Assembly: GCF_012489685.1 (NCBI RefSeq)
Contig: NC_080042.1
Span: forward strand, 44,630,066 to 44,694,065
Source: Lotus japonicus
Taxonomy: Eukaryota > Streptophyta > Magnoliopsida > Fabales > Fabaceae
DNA: 64,000 nucleotides
Reading direction: 5' to 3'
The notes under the pieces are model-generated. The model ran no database searches. It was not told where the DNA came from and worked only from the letters and a program-made list of their open reading frames with translations. Position 1 is the first letter of the stretch. Each line of letters begins with the position of its first letter. A program made the translations under genes and the position numbers. Below, one piece after another: positions 1 through 10,586 of this stretch.

Positions 1-862
1 AAACTCATCAAGCTCATTCAATTGCAAGAGTCTCTTCTCGCTAGCAACTTTCCAATCAAAAATTCAATTTCCTTATGGCCCAATAGGCCTTGTGTTCTAA
101 TTCCACATGTAAGTGACACGCTTTCCCAAAAACTAAGTGGAAAGGAGAGGTACCAATCGGAGTTTTAAAAGCGGTTCGGTAGGCCCATAAAGTATCGTCA
201 AGTTTCCTTGACCAATCCTTTCTGGAAGAATCTACCACCTTTTCAAGAATACGTTTTAATTCCCGATTAGAAATCTCAACTTGCCCACTAGTTTGGGGGT
301 GATAGGGGGTAGACACTTTGTGCTTTACACCATATTTTTCCAAGAGAGACTCGAAAGCTCTGTTACAAAAGTGGGTACCCCCATCACTTATAATCGCCCT
401 AGGAACACCAAACCTAGTAAAAATGTTCTTTTTTAGAAAAGCAACCACCACCTTAGAGTCATTTGTTGAGAGTGCAGCGGCTTCAACCCACTTGGAAACA
501 TAATCAACAACCACTAAAATATACTGGCAACCAAAAGAAGGTGGGAAAGGTCCCATGAAATCGATGCCCCAGACATCAAACAACTCAATTTCCAAAATAT
601 TTTTTAGGGGAATCTCATTTCTCGTTGAGATGTTACCAGTTCGTTGACATCTATCACAACTCTCAACAAAAGCTCTACTATCCCTATGCAGCGTAGGCCA
701 ATAGAAACCACTTTGGAGAACCTTAGCAGCGGTCCTCTCCCCACTAAAATGTCCACCATAACTTGATCCATGGCAATGCCAAAGAATTTTCTCAAAATCA
801 ACTTCTGGGATACACCTTCTAATGACTCCATCGGAACAAATTTTGAAAAGGAAAGGGTCATC
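1..862 (-). pseudogene. Athila-like Ty3/gypsy integrase, broken and truncated
   Basis: This is the C-terminal part of a Ty3/gypsy polyprotein on the minus strand. The core integrase lies at about 56-595: a GIDFMGPFP block, a [10 protein letters not shown] block, the SDGGTHF aspartate block, and [10 protein letters not shown] followed by the N(R)ELK catalytic region. Together these give the DDE retroviral integrase core that would insert cDNA into the genome. The zinc-binding HHCC region lies at about 610-860 in a different frame, so at least one frameshift separates it from the core. A stop at 863-865 separates it from RNase H, and a further frame break at about 56-60 ends the core, with related sequence continuing to the window edge. 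The residue style ([10 protein letters not shown]) and its linkage to an FMDDF-type RT point to the Athila lineage. The element is inactive. Lineage is inferred from recognised motifs; no search was run. Confidence 0.85.
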
Positions 863-2080
863 CTAGAGGTAAGATTTTGCATCATGCAGAAATTTTTTCT
901 TTTGCTGCCATGTCAAGTCATGGGGAATAAGTCCAGCAACACGGAAATTAGCAAAATGTACATACCAGGGTAGGGGTTCCTCGGTGGAAACAGCTAGGAG
1001 TTTCTCATCCGGGAACTCCTCTTGAATAGGTATTGGGCTGCACGCCCCACCTTCCAATCTTGACAAATGGTCTGCCACGCTATTGTCCTTGCCTCTCCGG
1101 TCAATGATCTCAAGGTCAAACTCTTGAAGGAGTAAGACCCATCGAATCAACCTTGGCTTAGAGTCCTGTTTAGCAAACAAATGCCTCAAAGCAGCATGGT
1201 CAGTATGAACAATTACTTTAAAACCCAAGATGTAAGGCCTAAACTTTTCACAAGCAAAGATTACACCCAACAACTCTTTTTCAGTTGTAGTGTAGTTCCT
1301 TTGGGCCTCATTCAACACTCTACTTGCATAGTATATCACATACAACACTCTTTCTTTCTTTTGACACAAGACAGCCCCTAAAGCTAGATCACTAGCATCA
1401 CACATGATTTCAAATGGTAGAGACCAATCCGGAGCAACAATTACCGGGGCTGTCACCAAACTCTCTTTAATCGACTCAAAAGCTTTCAAACACTTCTCAT
1501 CAAAAGTAAAAGGTGCCTCCTTCTCAAGCAAGTTGGTCATAGGCTTAGCTAATTTGGAAAAGTCTTTAATAAACCGCCTATAAAATCTAGCATGCCCGAG
1601 GAAACTCCTAATACCCTTGATGTTAGTCGGGGGAGGGAGCTTTTCAGTGACTTCAATCTTAGCTCTATCAACCTCAATCCCCCTTTCGGACACCTTGTGT
1701 CCAAGAACTATACCATCCCTAACCATGAAATGGCATTCCTCCCAATTCAAGACCAAGTTTGTCATTTGACATCTTTTCAGAACCAAGGCTAAATTCCCTA
1801 GACAAGCATCAAAATTTGGACCAAAAACAGAGAAATCGTCCATAAAAATCTCGATGCAAGTCTCTATTAAGTCAGAGAAAATAGCAAACATACACCTTAG
1901 GAAAGTAGCTGGGGCATTGCAAAGCCCAAATGGCATTCTCTTATAAGCAAACACGCCGTAAGGGCAAGTGAATGTCGTCTTCTCTTGGTCTTTCGATGCA
2001 ACACAAATTTGGTTGTACCCGGAATAGCCATCAAGAAAACAGTAGTATTGATGCCCAACCAACTTATCCAGCATTTGATC
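863..2080 (-). pseudogene. Athila-like Ty3/gypsy reverse transcriptase-RNase H fragment
   Basis: An open stretch of about 400 codons encodes RT and RNase [23 protein letters not shown] and the catalytic FMDDFSVFG block mark the RT palm. [17 protein letters not shown] is the connection region, and [18 protein letters not shown] and [11 protein letters not shown] mark RNase [10 protein letters not shown] is typical of Athila-type elements. The N-terminal fingers of RT, the protease and gag are absent because the sequence changes abruptly at about 2080-2090 into a Tekay LTR of opposite orientation. The ORF ends at a stop (863-865) where the polyprotein should continue into integrase. This is a truncated, dead copy and the oldest-looking layer at the left end. 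Confidence 0.88.
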
Positions 2081-3498
2081 AAAATGCCCCTAGCTAGTCG
2101 TATTTCGACCCGGTCGTTCTAAAATTTTTCCGACAGTTTCTTTACTCTAGTTTTACCCTAAAACTACCTAGGAATTAATTTAGATCGAAGAAAAAGCGTC
2201 GGAACCCTTTTCTCTTTAGGGCCGAGAGCGTGTTTTGGGGGGGGGGGAGGTTTTCGTTTTTGCGATAACTCGTCCTCTCGTGCTCGATCATTGTACTCTG
2301 AAGCTTTAAATTCTTTGTCTATCGTTAATTAGTTGTGTGTGATCGAGCTAATCGATTTTGTATGGATTTCTGCTTTGTTTTCTCCGAGGTTGAGTTGAAG
2401 GAACTTTGGGATCTACGGAGCAACTTTGTGAGGAGAACCTATACCGCGAGGCTGGAACAACTCGAGGTTAAGGCAACTTACCTATTAGCTAAGATTGCAT
2501 GATAGGCGTCGATAAATTCGACTTATGTATGATTTTGATATTAGTTATGATGATGATTTATTGTTATGTTGCTTTCATAACTTCTGAGATTTATGTTGTA
2601 TTAAACAGTGCGTATTGACGCGACTTCGGAGCGAAGAATCACTGAACTGATTCCTTTTGATCTTTCGGGTTGGATGAACAACCCTAGGCAAGTCCAAACC
2701 CGAGGTTTGAGACCTAGCCATCGTTTGTATACTTAGACTTTCCCCGGGGGTTACATTTGGGGGGATTTTGGCAAACTTAGAAGGATTAGAATCTTGGAAA
2801 CTAGAGACCTTTGGGAACTTAGTTTTCGAAAATGAAACTCATAACTTGACTAATTAAATTCCAAACGTTTTCATTAACGAATAAACCATAGGGAATCTAA
2901 AAGGGAAAATGATTGCTAAAGACGGGAAAAGTCGACAAGTCTTGAAGTTACTGGGAATTGGCGGACGCCACGGAGGAGAGTCACGGTGACGGGAGGAGGT
3001 TGTCGAGTACTTTGATACTCTTGATGTTGGGGTTTATGTCGTCTTGATCATCAATAAACACTTGGGTTTACACATTGGGACCTTCTTTAAGCTAAACACT
3101 TGCGTTGTGAGGACGATTCGATGTTTGGCTAACCATATTGCATCATGCATACATTCGAGGTTTGTACGATCGAAAGATTGGGCCTCGGTGAAGTTGGGAC
3201 GGCTTCACGAAGGTTGGGACAACGGCCTTCATCGAAGAACACTTGGATGTATCTTCGGCATAGCGGGCAGAGTGGTACGACCTAGGGTGATTGGGACTGA
3301 TCTGACTATGCATGGGTTTGTAAGCGACACCCGAGCAGAGTTGTCGACACTAGGCCGGTGTAGGGCAGACTTGTGGTGCCCATCCCAAACAACTATCCGA
3401 ATCATATTGAATTGCATTTCACGCATACATTCACCCTGACTAGAATTGTGTGCCGTTTTGAATTACTGAATTATTGTTAGAGCCGATAACATGCTAGG

Positions 3499-3545
3499 AA
3501 TATATTTATATATATATATATATAATAACATATATATATATCCCC
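3499..3545. repeat. AT-dinucleotide run upstream of LTR ORF
   Basis: Alternating TA tracts sit about 70-110 bp upstream of the ATG of the LTR ORF at 3613. Equivalent TATATATA tracts occur at about 12766-12779 and 33254-33270 in the Tekay B LTRs, also upstream of the ORF. They may be the LTR TATA box region or a simple microsatellite. Confidence 0.5.
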
Positions 3546-3612
3546 CAATCACATGTTGTTTGTATATCTACTCTATTCCGTGAGTTGACCCTGGAGCCTT
3601 GGCTTTGGTTTC

Positions 3613-3949
3613 ATGTTTGTGTTTGGGCGGTCGGCCTGCTGCCAGATGTTGACGGCGGATTGGGTTTCGATGGTCTCTCCCTCGGGGGGGGGGATCAGGT
3701 TTGAGTTGGTTGACCGACATGCCCCCACCGCTTAGGTGATCGATCTTGTGGGTCATCGGGCGACGTACCGGGGAAGGGTCATGGAGGACCGGACTGGCGA
3801 GCGTGGACGTCTGACGAAGGGAGTTCTACGACGCATGGAGCTGAGCTTCAACTTGCCGACTTCAGTTCACTGTGGACTGGGACTCTGACTCCGACACCGA
3901 CGTTGACAACTACTCGCCGAGCGACGAGGAGGAGGAGGAGGAGCTTTGA
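3613..3949 (+). pseudogene. Decayed LTR-encoded ORF (Tekay LTR protein)
   Basis: Reading from the ATG at 3613, this matches the 232-aa ORF in the Tekay B LTRs (11920-12618 and 32469-33167): MFVFGRSACCQM at the N-terminus, then SPSGG, ELVDRHAPTA and GHRATYRGRVME, and an acidic tail ending SPSDEEEEEEL followed by TGA at 3947-3949. A poly-G run at about 3685 disturbs the frame, there is an in-frame stop after HAPTA, and the middle third (proline-rich linker and basic region) is deleted. Its value is as a third copy showing that both ends of the reading frame are conserved. Function is unknown. Confidence 0.6.
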
Positions 3950-4406
3950 GCGGTACTGGGAGGGTAGGTTTAGGCAGGCGTCATATTTTGTGTCGAGCTC
4001 TGATTCGTTTTGCTTTTGGGACAGGGTAGGTTCCCGACGCATGGCTTTTTGTGTGGTTCTCTTACTGAGGGATCACAGTGAGTCAGTCGGACCATAGGGG
4101 TCTTTGCTTAGGCCATTTTGAGGCCGACTTACTCTTGGTGGATTGTAATTATGACCTTCTTATTCACACTTCTGGTTCAGTACATATTTGCCTACGGGTA
4201 CACTACTTTGGAGTCACTGCGAGTGCGCATGACGTGGGAGTGCAGCTGAGGCTGTACATGCTTATATTTGATGTACATCGGTTAGTTTAGTTTGCTGGGT
4301 TATGTCTTTATTTTTCTATTACTTTAATCAAAAAAAAAATACCTGCTTTCCGCGTAAAGTTTATTTTAGAGTTACTAAAGTGACACTTGGAAATCGAGGT
4401 GTTACA

Positions 4407-5357
4407 GTGTCCCTTCTGGTTGCACTTGTAACTGACGACATCGTCCTTAGGAGCACGTGCCACATTCCTTCCAGCAAAAGGCACCCTGTCAGTAGGGCGT
4501 TGGTAAGGCTTCCTCATCGGAGCCTTGCCCTTGTCAAACCTACCAGCATGCCTCTGTCCCTCAAACCTTCCAATCGGCCTTTGCCCAGAACGGATCGGAC
4601 CTCCGTTGTCATACTTGCCCCCCTGACGATTCTTCATCGACTCCACTTCACGAGCTTTCTCCACCAGTTGTTGGAAGACTCTGATTCCCAATGGCCTCAC
4701 AGACTCCTCAATGTCATTCCTCAAACCCCTCATGAATCGATTGCATAGGTACGATTCATCCACTTGCACTTGGAAAAAGCGAAAGTGTTTGGACAGGGTC
4801 TCTAGTCTTGCAGCATATTCCCCAACGATCATCAACCCCTGTCTCAGGTTGAGGAATTGATTCTCCATGTCTTCCCTGACAGACTCTGGGAAGTACTTCT
4901 CCATGAAAGCCCTTTTGAAAGACTCCCAAGTGATGGCCACATTGTTGGCAGTCATCAGCTGTTTGGCGCTCTGCCACCAGTACTCAGCGTCACCCTTCAG
5001 CATAAAGGTCACCAAGTTCACCTTCTCAGCGTTAGGTGTGTGGAGAGCCTCAAAGATTTTCTCCATTTCCTGAATCCAAAGATCAGCTTTCTCGGGTTCA
5101 ACCTCGCCTTGAAACTTGGGTGGTCCATGGCGGTTGAAGTCAGTTCTCATATGGATCTGGTCCTGTGCCAGCTCCCTTTCAGCCCGTTGTGCCCTTCTGG
5201 CATCTTCCTCAGCTCTCCTGGTGTTCTCTTCAGCTTCCCGCTGAAGCTGCGCCGCGGCTTGGACAGCAGCAGTGGTAGCCTGCTGGGTCATCACCCGAGC
5301 CAGCTGAGCCATTGCATGAGCAAGCTGAGCATTGGTTGGATCCTGTCTCGGAGGCAT
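4407..5357 (-). pseudogene. Tekay-type gag, truncated at the zinc knuckle
   Basis: The ATG at 5357 opens a gag frame beginning MPPRQDPTNAQLAH. It continues through an Ala/Glu/Arg-rich coiled-coil segment (about residues 15-65), then the retrotransposon-gag capsid core: PPKFQGEVEPEKADLWI, FMLKGDAEYWW, FMEKYFPESVRE, FLNLRQG and EYAARLETLSKHFRFF. A basic Arg/Gly-rich linker and the start of a CCHC knuckle (YKCNQKGH) follow. The knuckle is cut by the LTR end at 4406, and the few codons beyond it are read from LTR. Gag forms the virus-like particle. This copy parallels Tekay B gag (18737-19849) block by block, but with different residues, so it is a separate subfamily. Confidence 0.88.
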
Positions 5358-5622
5358 GATGGAAATCCTGCTTAGAAATAGAACCACAACCCAATGTCAG
5401 TGCCCTCAAATTAAAAGAAGTATCTAAGTATACAATAAATAATCTATCTCAAGTATCATGACAATGATACTATTCAGACAATCACAGCCAAGCAAACATC
5501 TTAGCACACAAGTCTACCCAATCTCACCGCGAAGCTTTGAAAACACCTTTATCAAAACAAAACACAACGAGTTCAGAAACTCGTAAACCCAAAACCCTTA
5601 GTGCTCTGGTTTCTCAAACGGA
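5358..5622 (-). other. Untranslated leader of Tekay element A
   Basis: The stretch between the PBS and the gag ATG holds no recognisable gene. Its position corresponds to the 5' leader and packaging region of the genomic RNA. Confidence 0.5.
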
Positions 5623-5634
5623 GCTCTGATACCA
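5623..5634 (-). promoter_or_regulatory. Primer binding site, tRNA-Met, element A
   Basis: The top strand reads GCTCTGATACCA, whose complement TGGTATCAGAGC pairs with the 3' end of initiator tRNA-Met. It lies 3 bp from the LTR edge (TGTAACGCCCC at 5638), the normal spacing for minus-strand cDNA priming. Confidence 0.92.
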
Positions 5635-5969
5635 CAATGTAACGCCCCGATTTCTCGAGTGTCACACAGTAAACCAAACATCACCATTTTCGTAAAGAAT
5701 TTTCGTCGTTCAATTATTAATCATGTGTTAATGACAACAGTTCAATTATTGCGAAACTTAAACCTTACGAATAAATTTGCGAAATAAATAAGACATGCAT
5801 TTCTGAATAAAATACTTGTAATTAAAGAAACTGTAATTGCAAAGTACATAAATTAAACCATGGGCTGAGGCCCTACATCAAAGTACATCAAGAGAAAACC
5901 CGAAAGTAAAAACTGATAAATAATAGTTCAGCACTACGAAACACTCAACCCCCAGCATGGCAACATCAA

Positions 5970-6488
5970 TCACTCGTGAAGCCACCCGCAGTTCCTGGGA
6001 CACTTCTTCAAAGGAGCCTTGTCTTCCGCCACAAACTCCACTGATGCAACAGCTACACCAGTGGGCAGGGGAACAATAGTCTCAGGTAGGGACTCTGGAG
6101 GCGGGACTGGAAGATCGCTAAGACGTGCCCACCAGTCTGGTACCTCGAAAGCCCGTGAAGAACCCTCCTCTCCTGCAGCCCGCTGTGGAGAGTTCGAGCA
6201 AGAACCCTCGTCTCCTGGGTGTAAGAAGCGGCAAGGTGCAAAGGGCATCTTGACCTTGCCCCACTCCATGATCTGAGTCTCGACGACGTTCCCATGCTGG
6301 TCACGTCCCGTGATCGTAGCGCTGCCGACGTAGATGCGACGTACCTGGGCAGAGTTGGTCTGCCAGGCGTTGTCCTTATGCTGGTCATGCAAATCTATCG
6401 TCCACGAGGTCACTGCGCTCTTGATCTTCACCATCTGGGCCCCCCGCCCCAGAATAACACATAAACGAATAATAGGGTCAGATCTCAT
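5970..6488 (-). CDS. ORF of unknown function inside Tekay A LTR
   Basis: This frame encodes 172 codons from the ATG at 6488, or 154 from an internal ATG at 6434 (MVKIKSAV). A TATATA motif at about 6493-6501 would place transcription start near 6465, which favours the internal ATG. The central block (WTIDLHDQH, then IYVGSATITGRDQHGN, then IMEWG) faintly resembles the WVIDVAG, TYRGRVMEGRTDERG and RRMEL series of the Tekay B LTR ORF. The two also sit at the same place, near the downstream end of the LTR. The C-terminal half is Pro/Glu-rich and ends CPRNCGWLHE. No known domain is recognised. It may be translated from the 5' end of the genomic RNA or be non-coding. Confidence 0.4.
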   Translation of the reverse strand: MRSDPIIRLCVILGRGAQMVKIKSAVTSWTIDLHDQHKDNAWQTNSAQVRRIYVGSATITGRDQHGNVVETQIMEWGKVKMPFAPCRFLHPGDEGSCSNSPQRAAGEEGSSRAFEVPDWWARLSDLPVPPPESLPETIVPLPTGVAVASVEFVAEDKAPLKKCPRNCGWLHE

Positions 6489-6674
6489 GTTCTCATATAT
6501 ACATTTACATAATCATGTAATTCTCATAAATAACAAGATTTAATAAGGAAAATCTTTAAGTTATATCACAGTTAGTCACCTAAGTTCAGTTAGGCTAGCG
6601 ACCTCACCATTCACATAACCACCTCATCACCAATGGCCATATTCACGATCATCCGCAGATGAACAATTCTCGGA

Positions 6675-6781
6675 GGGGACACACCGTACAACCCTCAATC
6701 ACGTGGGGACACACCGTACAACCCACAAATTCACAAGATGACCGCAGTTAACCAATCACGTGGGGACACACCGTACAACCC
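6675..6781. repeat. Three copies of a 20-bp motif in LTR A
   Basis: GGGGACACACCGTACAACCC occurs at 6675-6694, 6705-6724 and 6762-6781, partly preceded by AATCACGT. These direct repeats lie just upstream, in element orientation, of the putative TATA at about 6497, so they could be enhancer repeats of the LTR promoter. Confidence 0.6.
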
Positions 6782-8019
6782 ACAAAACACCCTCGCGTGC
6801 AAGTAACCGTTTGTCTCTAACGGTACCATCGTTCTCATGGTCCATAGTCCTTACTAGACCTAGGTTCCAATTACATCACATTTTACTTGCAAGCGATTAA
6901 GTTCTCATTTCTCTTTGTTAGGGCTCTATTAGTCAACCTAGAGTCTTAACATCTTCACAAGACTTATACAACTTAATCACAATAATAACCACAACACCAA
7001 AAGGAATTACAGCTAGATGAGCGACCTTTTGGCAATAACCAAACTTGTCATGTGCTAAGCACTTAGTCATGTTCTCATGTTCTCATGTATAGCAATACTT
7101 CAGTTATGGAAACTTCATAAACCAAGCCAACACATAAACTTGTGCTTGATATGGAAGTAAGAAAACTTGCCGAGAACCACAGAAATGGCTCGGCTGAACC
7201 CTAAAGGGCTCAAGGGTTTTCAAAAACAGTTTCTTCCCTCCATATCAAGTTCACAAGCCAATTTCCAGCCAATCAACAATAAGCAATTTCTCACAAAATT
7301 CCAGAACTGATCATGTTACAAATTGCATATTAAAATCATGTGAAATTCTAAGCAAATTTGGCATAAAATCATGGTTTTCATACACAAGACCTAGGGTCAT
7401 TTGCCAAACATTAACCTACTGATCATGGCATCATACAAGCATCACTAATATGGTAAAATTTCCAGTAGGTATCAGCAACAAACAACAGTTCAAAAGGCTA
7501 AGAAAGTTTCACCCAAAACCCTAAATTTTGGGTGAGGCCGAGAGCTCCTATGGCTCTAGGGTTCTTTTTTTTTTTGAGAAATATTTTGGCCATACTCTAG
7601 GCCATTGTACAGCAACAATAGATCATGCTATTCATCATCATAATCAGCCCTAAGCATACAATACAATACAGAATTTGTTCTAGGCACAAACATGGCAACA
7701 TAGTCAAGTCTTGGCAACTATGGCAAGTAGCATGGCATCAAGCTTTGATCATATTTGTGGCTGTACATATAACACACCCTAAGCATGATTTCTACCCTCA
7801 ACCCTCATACATCATCAACCTAAACCAACTCAGATCATAGGCATGCAAATCAAGGAAAAACTTCCATCATGTAGAAACCTAGACTCTACCCACTAGATCC
7901 ACCCCTTACCTTAGTCTTAGTGTTTTGAGAAGAATAGGTGAAGATAAATGATTCAAAGAGAATGATCCTTGCTCCCTTATCCTTGCTCGAAATCTCCTCC
8001 TCGCCCTTGCTCCTCCACG

Positions 8020-8030
<11 letters not shown>

Positions 8031-8050
<20 letters not shown>

Positions 8051-8069
8051 CTTCTTTTCTTCTTCTTCT
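8031..8069. repeat. CTT microsatellite
   Basis: A run of CTT/TTC repeats within the Tekay A LTR, next to a CT-rich stretch to about 8120. Predicted ORFs here are only low-complexity Phe/Lys/Glu runs and are not genes. Confidence 0.9.
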
Positions 8070-8650
8070 CTTCCACGGCCTTCCTCTCTCTCTCTCACTC
8101 TCTCTTTCTTTCTTTCTTTTGCTGAATGTGTGAAGTGATGAAAATGTGAAGAGGGTTTCTAATTCTTCTCTCCTTTTGTTCACTCCAAAATCTGAAAATC
8201 TCTCCCCCTTTTACCCCCAAACCCGCGGCCTATATAGACTCCAAGGGCATTCACAACCTTTTCTTTCAATTTGAAATGAGACATGAAATTAATGCTCATC
8301 AATTTCTCATTATTCCCTCAACAAAACTGATTTGCATTGACTAAGGAGTCATAACCCCCAAATCATTACCACAAATTAAGCACAACCAAGTCAAACAAGT
8401 TTTCCCTCATTCCTTCCTCATGGGATTCGGCCATGGTACCATGCTTGGCCTCCAAGCAACTCAAACTCATTCATCTTGGGATCAATGGCCTTATAAAAAT
8501 TATATCCTAGCCCTTAAGTACCATTATCACTTCCATATTAATAATACTTCACACTACAAAGCCTCAAGGAAATTCACAAATCATAAGCAAGACACATTTT
8601 ATCATTTATTCTAAAATAAATAATTTTATTCATCAAAGTAGGGTCTTACA

Positions 8651-9302
8651 CTTGGAGCTTCTCTTTACTCCCGTGGCCGGTGGTAAACGTTCTTATTTTG
8701 CATTAACTCCCTTCCTTAGTTCGCGTATCTCTCATTCCTACAGCGTTTATTTCTCCATCTTTTCACTCAGACCTTCTCTAAGGGGGAGTACCTTGTACTT
8801 CAAGCTGAGTTTTTCACACCCCATCCTTTTTGCTTATGACAAAAAGTGGGAGTACACCTAGTTTTTGATGTGTAAGTGTGATTTATTTTGGAGAATTTAA
8901 GAGTTCCACTTTTATGACCATAGATGTGTCACTGGGCAAATTCAAGGAATACATTTCACTTCCTCTGAAGTGATTATATTTGACTCTGATACCACTTATC
9001 GTTGACTCTGAATACTTATGCACTCTGATTATTTTATTTCATCTATGTCATGCGCCTTCACTCTGAACTCTTACATTATTTAGCTCAGAATCTAGACATT
9101 TCTAACGTTTTCATTAAGTCTTAGATTCAGGAGGAGCTATGCTCAGAATCAAGCTGTGACTTGGATTCAGAATGAGTAAAATAAACTATTCACATCAGGA
9201 TAAGTCTTATTCTATATCTCTAAACTCTGAGTGAATTCAGTTTATTGTTTAAGAATTGTTCATCAAAATACTTGGTTTTGTCATCATCAAAAAGGGGGAG
9301 AT
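8651..9302 (+). mobile_element. 3' non-coding tail of a SIRE-type copia element
   Basis: This matches the region before the 3' LTR of SIRE copy 2 (about 30240-30917). Shared blocks include GGCCGGTGGTAAACGTTC, GGGGGAGTACCTTGTACTTCAA, TTTTTCACACCCC, TGCTTATGACAAAAAG, GACCATAGATGT and the final CATCATCAAAAAGGGGGAG. It ends in a polypurine tract directly abutting an LTR. No coding region is seen. It belongs to a SIRE copy whose body to the left was replaced by Tekay A. Confidence 0.82.
9289..9302 (+). promoter_or_regulatory. Polypurine tract before SIRE LTR
   Basis: AAAAAGGGGGAGAT directly precedes the TGTAAGATC of the LTR, identical to the tract at 30904-30917. This is the plus-strand primer for reverse transcription. 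A related internal tract is found at about 8835. Confidence 0.9.
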
Positions 9303-10514
9303 TGTAAGATCAAGTTTTGATCGAGTAGTACAACTCTATGTTTTGATGATTACAAGTTAATATTTTAGTATGAACAATTATGGTACTCTAACGTGTTTTT
9401 CTGAGTGTGTTATTTACAGGCTCTGACCTCAATTCAATCTCACACAAATCAGAAGCACTGTGCATAAAGAGTGACCCAAGCAACGCTTTCGCAACATCTA
9501 TGTTCACTCTGAACAGTAGAAATGCTTCAGAAGATCTGAAGTCATACAAGCTCTGATATGGACTCAGTCACTTGAAATTCTGAAGATCCAGACGTTCTGA
9601 CAACCAAGAAACTCTGAAGGTTCAGATGTTCTGATAGTGTAGAAGACTCTGAAGATCCAGAAGCTGAATAGTGGAAACTCTGATGTCCAGAAGCAAGATG
9701 ACTCTGAAGACCATGTACTTCCCTCTGAGTTCAGAATCAGAAGATACAACGGTCAGAGGATCTGTGCTTCCCTCTGACTCTGATCAATTGGCTTCACAAG
9801 TTCCAACATGAAGCATTCTCCTGATCAGAAGTCTACTAGGTTTTAAGGTCAAGTCACTATCCAAGTACAAAAGCAAATGTACTATCCTGACGACCTACCT
9901 AACATTCTCAGCCACAGCAGAAGCTGGAATTTCCAGAACTGCCCTCCAACGGTAGCATTTCCATGCAGCGTTCAAACCCTAATCCTTGGAGTATAAATAG
10001 AGGCTGAAGATTGAAAGATGCGGTTGGAAGAATTACACACGCGCAAGCTATATTCAAAACCTTCTAAGCATTCTTTCATCTGAATTCATTGTGTTTACTA
10101 TTAGCTTTTCAGAAGCAAATCCTTTGTAAACATTCTTTCTTAAACAGTTGTTTAGTTACCTTTAGGAGATCAAGTTTGATCGGATCCTAGAGAAGACTAA
10201 GAGAGTGAATCTTAGTGTGAGCTAAGTCAGTGTAATTGTTAGTCACTTGTAGGTTTCAAGTGCAGTTGTAACTTTTACCTGATTAGTGGATTGCCTTCAT
10301 TCTAAGAAGGAAGAAATCACCTTAACGGGTGGACTGGATTAGCTTGAGGGATTTATCAAGTGAACCAGGATAAAAATCCTTGTGTGCTTTTCTATCTCTT
10401 ATCTTAAGCACTTAGTTCTCGAAAGATTTGTTAAAATCTTTAAGGTGGAAGTTTTATTTTGAAAACGTTATTCAAACCCCCCCCCCTCCCTTTCTACCGT
10501 TTTTCATACCTTCA
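9303..10514 (+). repeat. SIRE LTR (shared by upstream tail and copy 1)
   Basis: It begins TGTAAGATCAAG and ends ACCTTCA (1212 bp). It has a polypurine tract on its left and a PBS on its right, so it is simultaneously a 3' LTR of one unit and a 5' LTR of the next. It is similar to the 20268 and 30918 LTRs but lacks their internal 65-bp duplication. A TATA-like TATAAATAG occurs at about 9992. A C-rich run (about 10480) varies in length between copies. Confidence 0.9.
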
Positions 10515-10516
10515 AT

Positions 10517-10528
10517 TGGTATCAGAGC
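10517..10528 (+). promoter_or_regulatory. Primer binding site, tRNA-Met, SIRE copy 1
   Basis: TGGTATCAGAGC begins 2 bp after the LTR end and continues GCAAGTTCT as in SIRE-type elements. It primes minus-strand cDNA. Confidence 0.93.
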
Positions 10529-10586
10529 GCAAGTTCTGATTACCACACCTAACAGTGTTCAGTGATCCGGGCCGGTGTGAAAAACA

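Larger units (their letters stand above)
2085..4406 (+). repeat. Tekay-type LTR fragment, plus orientation, 5' truncated
   Basis: This stretch is the reverse-orientation counterpart of the Tekay B LTR at 11451-15394. Shared blocks include the region around CGTATTTCGA at 2098, the CGAGGTTAAGGCAACTTACC stretch at about 2464, the cTTATGATG-rich stretch, the GAAGTTGGGACGG region and the terminal GGTGTTACA ending at 4406. The 3' boundary is sharp: the next bases belong to the gag of another element. The 5' boundary at about 2085 abuts Athila RT, so the LTR start is missing. It contains poly-G at 2227-2238, an AT run at about 3499-3545 and a decayed copy of the LTR ORF. It is probably what remains of a larger insertion or of a recombined solo LTR. 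Confidence 0.75.
4407..8650 (-). mobile_element. Tekay-type element A, partial (gag, leader and 5' LTR)
   Basis: The remaining parts, in minus-strand order, are a long 5' LTR (8650 to 5638), a tRNA-Met PBS (5634 to 5623), an untranslated leader of about 265 bp and gag (5357 to 4407). Pol and the 3' LTR are missing because a plus-oriented Tekay LTR fragment interrupts gag at 4406/4407. The right end (GGTCTTACA, 8650) abuts the 3' tail of a SIRE element, so element A inserted into SIRE sequence. No TSD can be paired because the left end is lost. Confidence 0.8.
5638..8650 (-). repeat. Tekay element A 5' LTR, 3.0 kb
   Basis: The LTR is bounded by TGTAACGCCCCG (5638) and GGTCTTACA (8650), that is TG...CA ends, and is adjacent to a PBS. 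Its length of 3013 bp is in the range of Tekay/Del LTRs. It contains an ORF near its downstream end (5970-6488), a triplicated 20-bp motif (6675-6781) and a CTT microsatellite (8031-8069). The first bases resemble the Tekay B LTR end (TGTAACACCCCGATTTC), but most of the body is unlike it. Confidence 0.85.

Noticed and set aside
3044..3439. 131-codon ORF in the plus-oriented LTR
   Set aside because: No counterpart is open in the other Tekay LTRs and no motif is seen; it is probably a chance frame.
4308..4406. C-terminal extension of Tekay A gag past the zinc knuckle
   Set aside because: These codons are read from the inserted Tekay LTR end, not from gag.
4407..4411. GTGTC after the plus-oriented LTR as a target site duplication
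   Set aside because: The matching left end is lost at about 2085, so no pair can be shown.
7886..8183. Poly-Phe and poly-Lys/Glu ORFs
   Set aside because: They are produced by the CTT microsatellite in the LTR.
10517..10540. tRNA gene suggested by TGGTATCAGAGC
   Set aside because: Only the primer-complementary bases are present next to an LTR; there is no cloverleaf.
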